Shown: positions 60,435-64,000 of the stretch, one piece after another | How positions within the stretch are numbered: the stretch's first letter is position 1 | Layout: each line of letters begins with the position of its first letter | Source: Butyricicoccus pullicaecorum DSM 23266 | GTDB lineage: Bacteria; Bacillota; Clostridia; Oscillospirales; Butyricicoccaceae | NCBI RefSeq assembly: GCF_900167005.1 | Contig: NZ_FUXW01000001.1 | Coordinates: 62,001 to 126,000, forward strand | Length of the DNA stretch: 64,000 nucleotides | Reading direction: 5' to 3' | The notes under the pieces: generated by a model | What the model was told of the DNA's origin: nothing | Database searches by the model: none | The model's input: the letters and a program-made list of their open reading frames with translations, nothing else | Position numbers and translations under genes: made by a program

Positions 60435-61436
60435 CTATAGGCAGCACAACCTTGTATAAAGCAACTCATATAGTTTAGGATCAACACAGGAAAAGACAAC
60501 TTTAATATCATAATCATCATTTTCCGTTATCCAGGTATGTACAGATTTTACAGCAATCTCACTAGCTTCCTTTTTTGGATAACTAAATTTTCCAGTGGAG
60601 ATTGACGGGAACGCAATGCTGTGAATGTCATACTTTCTCGCCAAATCCAAGCTTGCCGCATAACATTTTGCTAAATTTTCACGACAATTCTCAGAGGGAT
60701 ATCTGGGACCGACTGTATGGATAATATACTTCGCTTTCAATCGGTATCCCTTCGTTAATTTTGCCTCGCCCACTCGACATCCGCCGAGTGTGGCGCATTC
60801 TTCCCTTAATTCCTGACCAGCTGCACGATAGATTGCACCGTCAATACCACCACTGCCGAACAACACCTCATTGGTAGCGTTAACGATACATTCACACCCT
60901 GACAGTGTAATGTCCTGATCGCTGATCCATATCCCATCAAACGGACCCGATAAAGAATGATAACAGGAGGATACATCAGATATTCCGTTTTGTCGGATAT
61001 AATCTCTTAAAGACATGAGAATTTTACCGAGATTATTTTCACCTTCACCAGTTTTTAAATCCACACCCCAATATAAATCTTTCCAGTAGTTTCCCTCTTT
61101 TAATATTCGATCCCCTGTATCCAACAAGTCTTGTGCAAGTGTTGGATTTTGTGTAAATTTTTCATACACAACTCGTTTCATGATCTTAAATTTTACATCG
61201 TCCCAGTCCGGTCGCATCTCTACCTTTTTTCCAAGTCTTTTAGCTTCATCGGCAGATAAAAGCGCAAACTGCTCTTTGTCTGTTTGTTGTAAACATTTCT
61301 GTGCTTGATAAGCCGCTTCCGAATTGTAGTATATAATACCATCAAATAATACCTTCGTTGGATAAAAATTACTCAGGAAGTCATATTCTTCACGAAAGTA
61401 GCCGATTTCATCGCATGGAATCTCATAAAAATTCAT
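60435..61436 (-). CDS. NADAR-macro domain fusion protein
   Basis: 333 aa from ATG 61436 (AAGGAGGGAG upstream; the longer frame from 61535 is not conserved). Residues about 9-148 are a NADAR (YbiA/DUF1768-like) domain: YDFLSNFYP, NSEAAYQAQK, GNYWKDLYWGVD and NNLGKILMSLR. Residues about 165-333 are a MacroD-like domain with NATNEVLFGSGGIDG, AIYRAAG, GGCRVGEAKLTKGY, YIIHTVGP and SISTGKFSYP; the Asp of GGIDG is retained. NADAR proteins can remove ADP-ribose from guanine bases and macro domains from proteins or nucleic acids, so the fusion is likely a dual ADP-ribose remover. Confidence 0.9.
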   Translation of the reverse strand: MNFYEIPCDEIGYFREEYDFLSNFYPTKVLFDGIIYYNSEAAYQAQKCLQQTDKEQFALLSADEAKRLGKKVEMRPDWDDVKFKIMKRVVYEKFTQNPTLAQDLLDTGDRILKEGNYWKDLYWGVDLKTGEGENNLGKILMSLRDYIRQNGISDVSSCYHSLSGPFDGIWISDQDITLSGCECIVNATNEVLFGSGGIDGAIYRAAGQELREECATLGGCRVGEAKLTKGYRLKAKYIIHTVGPRYPSENCRENLAKCYAASLDLARKYDIHSIAFPSISTGKFSYPKKEASEIAVKSVHTWITENDDYDIKVVFSCVDPKLYELLYTRLCCL

Positions 61437-61510
61437 TATGACTCCCTCCTTGCAGGATGCAGTCAACGGGGTCACTTTAATTGGTGAATTTTGCTTTTTC
61501 TGTGTTAGAG

Positions 61511-62107
61511 TTAAGGCTTTTCTGACAGGCGGCAAAAAAATTCGTCAAAATAGATATCGTCATACTCCCATTCTGCTCCAAATCCGTACTCGTCTGGTGG
61601 TTCATAATCGCTCAAATAGTGCAGATCATAAATTCTTTTATCTGCGTCATAAGACAAGCAGCATTCTTCATACTCCTGCGGTACATCGATAAAGCCAATC
61701 TCATAAAGGACAGTACTCTTCCAAATACTTATGTAATCTTTACTTTTTCCGGTAAACATATCATAGGGGATATAGGCTAGTTTCTTATAAAGTGAACACT
61801 TCTCAATCAATTCTGCTGCATCCGCAGAACCGTACAAAGCAGCTCGAACTGCCCACATCATATAGGCTTTTGCCATTAAACTCAGGTTTTTCCGTGTAGA
61901 TAGCTTCTCAGCATTCTCCTGTGAAGGCTCATCCTCATACCGTTCCAAAAGTTCAATTTCCTCTGGATTACACTGGCTCCGCATCATATATGCCATTTCG
62001 TACATGGCCATTGCATCGCCAGTTTTACACGCTTCGGCAATCCTGACTTTTTTCTGGTTATTCGCCTGTTCTGATAAATGTTCAATGAAATCAATTATTC
62101 GACCCAT
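61511..62107 (-). CDS. Sel1-like repeat protein with shared C-terminal domain
   Basis: 198 aa. Sel1/TPR-like N-terminal part (ACKTGDAMAMYEMAYMM, then AKAYMMWAVRAALYGSADAAEL). The C-terminal domain (VLYEIGFIDVPQEYEECCLSY, then PDEYGFGAEWEYDD and YFDEFFCRLS) is the one shared with the proteins at 54.4 and 57.0 kb. GGAGGGG precedes the ATG. It is upstream of the NADAR-macro gene and probably cotranscribed. A binding partner or substrate adaptor is possible; no enzyme motif is seen. Confidence 0.75.
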   Translation of the reverse strand: MGRIIDFIEHLSEQANNQKKVRIAEACKTGDAMAMYEMAYMMRSQCNPEEIELLERYEDEPSQENAEKLSTRKNLSLMAKAYMMWAVRAALYGSADAAELIEKCSLYKKLAYIPYDMFTGKSKDYISIWKSTVLYEIGFIDVPQEYEECCLSYDADKRIYDLHYLSDYEPPDEYGFGAEWEYDDIYFDEFFCRLSEKP

Positions 62108-62153
62108 AATCCACCCCTCCTTTTATGAAGCTCCTTCTCTTAGTCCATGCTTT

Positions 62154-62582
62154 TCAGTTATGATTGCTGTATAATATTTCGATTGTCTTAATATCACGTT
62201 TTCCACTATAAAATTTGAAAATCACTTTTCCAAAGACAGAATCATATCCTTCGATTTCTGCGAATAGAGTCATTGACGAACACAATTTTAATGCATCAAT
62301 ACTTCCCATAACGCTATATGGATTATCTGTATTAAGTGTGAGCAATGCTTCACTGATCTCTTTCAACCTGGCTCCGAGAACGGGATGCGCAAGGTACTGT
62401 TTTGCTTCTTCGAGATCTTTTATACCATAATATTGAGCTGTTGAGCTACGACCGAGTTCTTTAAGCTGTGGGAAGATGTACCACATCCAATGTGTTTGCT
62501 TACAACCACTTTTAATTTCCTGTAGAGCTGCATTATAACTGTGCTCCTGCGCTTTAAGAAATCTTTCCAAATAATAGTCCAT
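62154..62582 (-). CDS. DUF1810 family protein
   Basis: 142 aa from ATG 62582, with GGAGGGG seven bases upstream. DUF1810 signatures: LERFLKAQEHSYNAALQEI, KQTHWMWYIFPQLKELGRS, YYGIKDLEEAKQYLAHP, and DALKLCSSMTLFA. The family is helical and widespread in bacteria with unknown function. It sits between the zinc-ribbon and Sel1-like genes, on the transcript leading to the NADAR-macro gene. Confidence 0.9.
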   Translation of the reverse strand: MDYYLERFLKAQEHSYNAALQEIKSGCKQTHWMWYIFPQLKELGRSSTAQYYGIKDLEEAKQYLAHPVLGARLKEISEALLTLNTDNPYSVMGSIDALKLCSSMTLFAEIEGYDSVFGKVIFKFYSGKRDIKTIEILYSNHN

Positions 62583-62632
62583 GTTTTTCCCCTCCAAGAC
62601 CATTATTTTTTATCTGGATACATATGTATAAT

Positions 62633-63133
62633 CTATAACGACATAAATTTTTCTGCCAGGATTTTCATTTCCTCATTTAAATTGAACTTGCTGGAAATGC
62701 TCCCATCTGCATTGAAATTCAGTCTTAATTCACCTGCTTGAGGTGTCTTATAGCAATAGTAACATACCTGTTTTCCATTATAATCGCCACGAATGATTTC
62801 CAGTTGGTCATACGGTAACAAAATGCGGGGGTTTTCTTTAAACCTCCACTTCTTATTCGCAAGGAAGCCATACTGGAATTTTTCAAACACCTCAATAAGA
62901 ACCCCTTTGTTTGTAATACTTGCGTAAGCGTGCAACCCTTTTCTTGTTTCACCCTTTTCACAAATAGCGCACATTCCTGTGCGGATGTAAAGGAGATTTG
63001 GCATTTGTTTCATTGTCTGAATATCCAGTGTTTCTTCTCTCTCAATATAGTCGAAGTGATACCCGCAGTTAACACAATAACGATCCGGTGCCGATACATA
63101 TTTATACCCACATTTTTTACATTTCATTTCCAT
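62633..63133 (-). CDS. Zinc-ribbon protein of unknown function
   Basis: 166 aa. N-terminal zinc ribbon (CKKCGYKYVSAPDRYCVNCGY), a second CxxC pair later (CAICEKGETRKG) and a third (CYYCYKTP). The rest is beta-rich (GVLIEVFEKFQYGFLANKKWRF). No enzyme motif is seen. The start lies four bases after the stop of the HD gene, so the two are coupled. It could bind nucleic acid. Confidence 0.78.
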   Translation of the reverse strand: MEMKCKKCGYKYVSAPDRYCVNCGYHFDYIEREETLDIQTMKQMPNLLYIRTGMCAICEKGETRKGLHAYASITNKGVLIEVFEKFQYGFLANKKWRFKENPRILLPYDQLEIIRGDYNGKQVCYYCYKTPQAGELRLNFNADGSISSKFNLNEEMKILAEKFMSL

Positions 63134-63136
63134 AAG

Positions 63137-63763
63137 TTAATCCTTTCTTTCGTAGGCTTGCATAGTCAAGTCAATCGCATCAACAACACTGGTAATATGA
63201 TATTTCAACGTAAATAACCTGTCTGATTCCTCGGGATAACAATCCTTTGCTTTTCTCAGCAAAGGCAGAATATAAGTTCTTGTTTCAGCTATGTAAGATT
63301 TCAGTTTTTCAACAGAGAATGTGCCTGCCATGCTGGAAACATTATGACAGCGGTCGATGAGCTTAGTGATAACAGCTTCCTTACTCTGGATAAGCATGTT
63401 ATAGTACCGCTTCTTAGCCATCTCCTTCGTTTCTCCCTCCATTACGATAAAAGTCATGAGCTGCACGCCACGCCGAACATCCTCGTTCACAGGAAGCTCT
63501 TCGGGCAAAACACCGCAATCCTCACACACATCGTGGAGCAGAATAGTGGCAATCGTATTATCATCTTTGATTCCCATACTCAAGGCATCACAAGCCATTG
63601 TCAGTGGATGTACAATGTACGGATCACCGCTTTTTCTGAATTGCCCCTGATGCTTTTCTCTTGCATAGGATAGTGCTTTCAAAGTTTGCTCCATATGCAG
63701 AGCAGTAGCGAATCCTTTGATGTAAGTATACATCTTTTCAGGGTTAAATACCGATTTCCCCAT
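63137..63763 (-). CDS. HD-domain hydrolase, RelA/SpoT hydrolase-like
   Basis: 208 aa. HD motif set of the SpoT/Mesh1 class: [17 protein letters not shown] (His near 52), ILLHDVCED (HD at 77-78) and [12 protein letters not shown] (Asp near 136). These enzymes hydrolyse (p)ppGpp or related nucleotides with Mn2+. No synthetase domain follows, so it is a small alarmone-hydrolase type protein. GGAGGAG precedes the ATG. It lies at the head of the visible part of the ADP-ribose/nucleotide cluster, in line with removal of a signalling nucleotide. Confidence 0.88.
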   Translation of the reverse strand: MGKSVFNPEKMYTYIKGFATALHMEQTLKALSYAREKHQGQFRKSGDPYIVHPLTMACDALSMGIKDDNTIATILLHDVCEDCGVLPEELPVNEDVRRGVQLMTFIVMEGETKEMAKKRYYNMLIQSKEAVITKLIDRCHNVSSMAGTFSVEKLKSYIAETRTYILPLLRKAKDCYPEESDRLFTLKYHITSVVDAIDLTMQAYERKD

Positions 63764-63821
63764 TCCATCTCCTCCTACCCCTGTTGAAAATGTTTTGTAT
63801 ATTTATGATGCTCCAATAAAA

Positions 63822-64000
63822 TTATAGTGTCTCTTTTTTATCTGCTTTGTTCGCAGATAAAGATTTAACAGTAATTTTTACGCCTTTATCAGAAGCGGTG
63901 TTTTGAAGTAACTTTACGATTTTATCCTCATATTTATTAATAAGGCTCAAAGCAATATCATCCCTTTGTTCTGGTGAGAGAAATTTGAGAAAACCATTGA
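63822..64000 (-). CDS. C-terminal part of an unidentified protein (truncated by window edge)
   Basis: A leftward open frame enters from the right edge and ends at TAA 63822-63824. The last 58 residues (FLKFLSPEQRDDIALSLINKYEDKI...) are helical and end in a Lys-rich, Ser/Ala-rich tail. Too little is visible for a family assignment. About 58 bp separate it from the HD gene, so it may head the same transcript. Confidence 0.6.
   Translation of the reverse strand, partial: NGFLKFLSPEQRDDIALSLINKYEDKIVKLLQNTASDKGVKITVKSLSANKADKKETL

Overview
The window is almost entirely accessory DNA from a low-GC Gram-positive gut bacterium. The Clostridia-type mobile elements, Shine-Dalgarno sites of the AGGAGG type and gene families all fit an Oscillospiraceae or Lachnospiraceae host. 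No core chromosomal gene is visible. Base composition changes in blocks: GC-rich from the left edge to about 15.2 kb, intermediate from 15.3 to 45 kb, very AT-rich from 45 to 49.3 kb, and intermediate again to the right edge. This points to several stacked acquisitions.

Block A (1-15.3 kb) is the right part of a mobilizable or conjugative element. It holds a MOBP-type relaxase with MobC and a hairpin-rich oriT candidate. Its cargo is an AraC regulator, an ECF transporter (S, T and fused A-A subunits), paired ABC exporter-fold half-transporters of the YbtPQ/IrtAB kind and a DtxR-like regulator, which together suggest metal or siderophore handling. An XRE regulator, a sigma-like gene broken by an in-frame amber codon, a small HTH gene, an excisionase and a tyrosine integrase that has lost its HxLRH active-site segment close the block. 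The block ends in a 3' half of a tRNA-Arg(CCT)-like sequence.

Block B (15.3-36.0 kb) lies between two different tRNA-Arg(CCT) 3' halves and has an intact integrase, excisionase and P4/D5-like primase-helicase but no relaxase, so it resembles a satellite or passively mobilized island. Cargo from left to right: a membrane/TerB-like protein coupled to an endonuclease/exonuclease/phosphatase enzyme; an envelope module (amidase lipoprotein, zinc-ribbon/YARHG protein, DUF2085, zinc-ribbon membrane protein, XRE regulators, Ser/Thr kinase); a serine resolvase with res-like repeats; and an amidoligase, class II glutamine amidotransferase and DUF3846 operon preceded by two microproteins.

Block C (36.0-45.0 kb) carries another integrase with a triple-HTH partner, a PemK/MazF toxin, an ImmR/ImmA-type switch with divergent promoters, and a tyrosine recombinase inside a segment bounded by perfect 25-bp inverted repeats. 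A strong promoter inside the segment now points into a terminator. Inversion would point it at an XRE gene directly upstream of erm(B). The 45.0-49.3 kb segment is an Inc18/pSM19035-like erm(B)-delta-omega-epsilon cassette whose zeta toxin is destroyed.

Block D (49.3-64 kb) starts with two WXG100-like polymorphic effectors (ParB-like and metallopeptidase C-termini), small partner genes and an M48 protease. A leftward cluster follows, rich in nucleotide and ADP-ribose chemistry: 2H phosphoesterase, tandem-macro protein, metallophosphoesterase, NADAR-macro fusion, DUF1810 and an HD hydrolase. These are interleaved with three proteins sharing an unrecognised C-terminal domain, a polytopic membrane protein and an EcsC-like protein with a degraded duplicate. 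The phase switch and the ADP-ribose island are the most unusual parts. All functional readings are inferences from motifs seen by eye; no database search was run.
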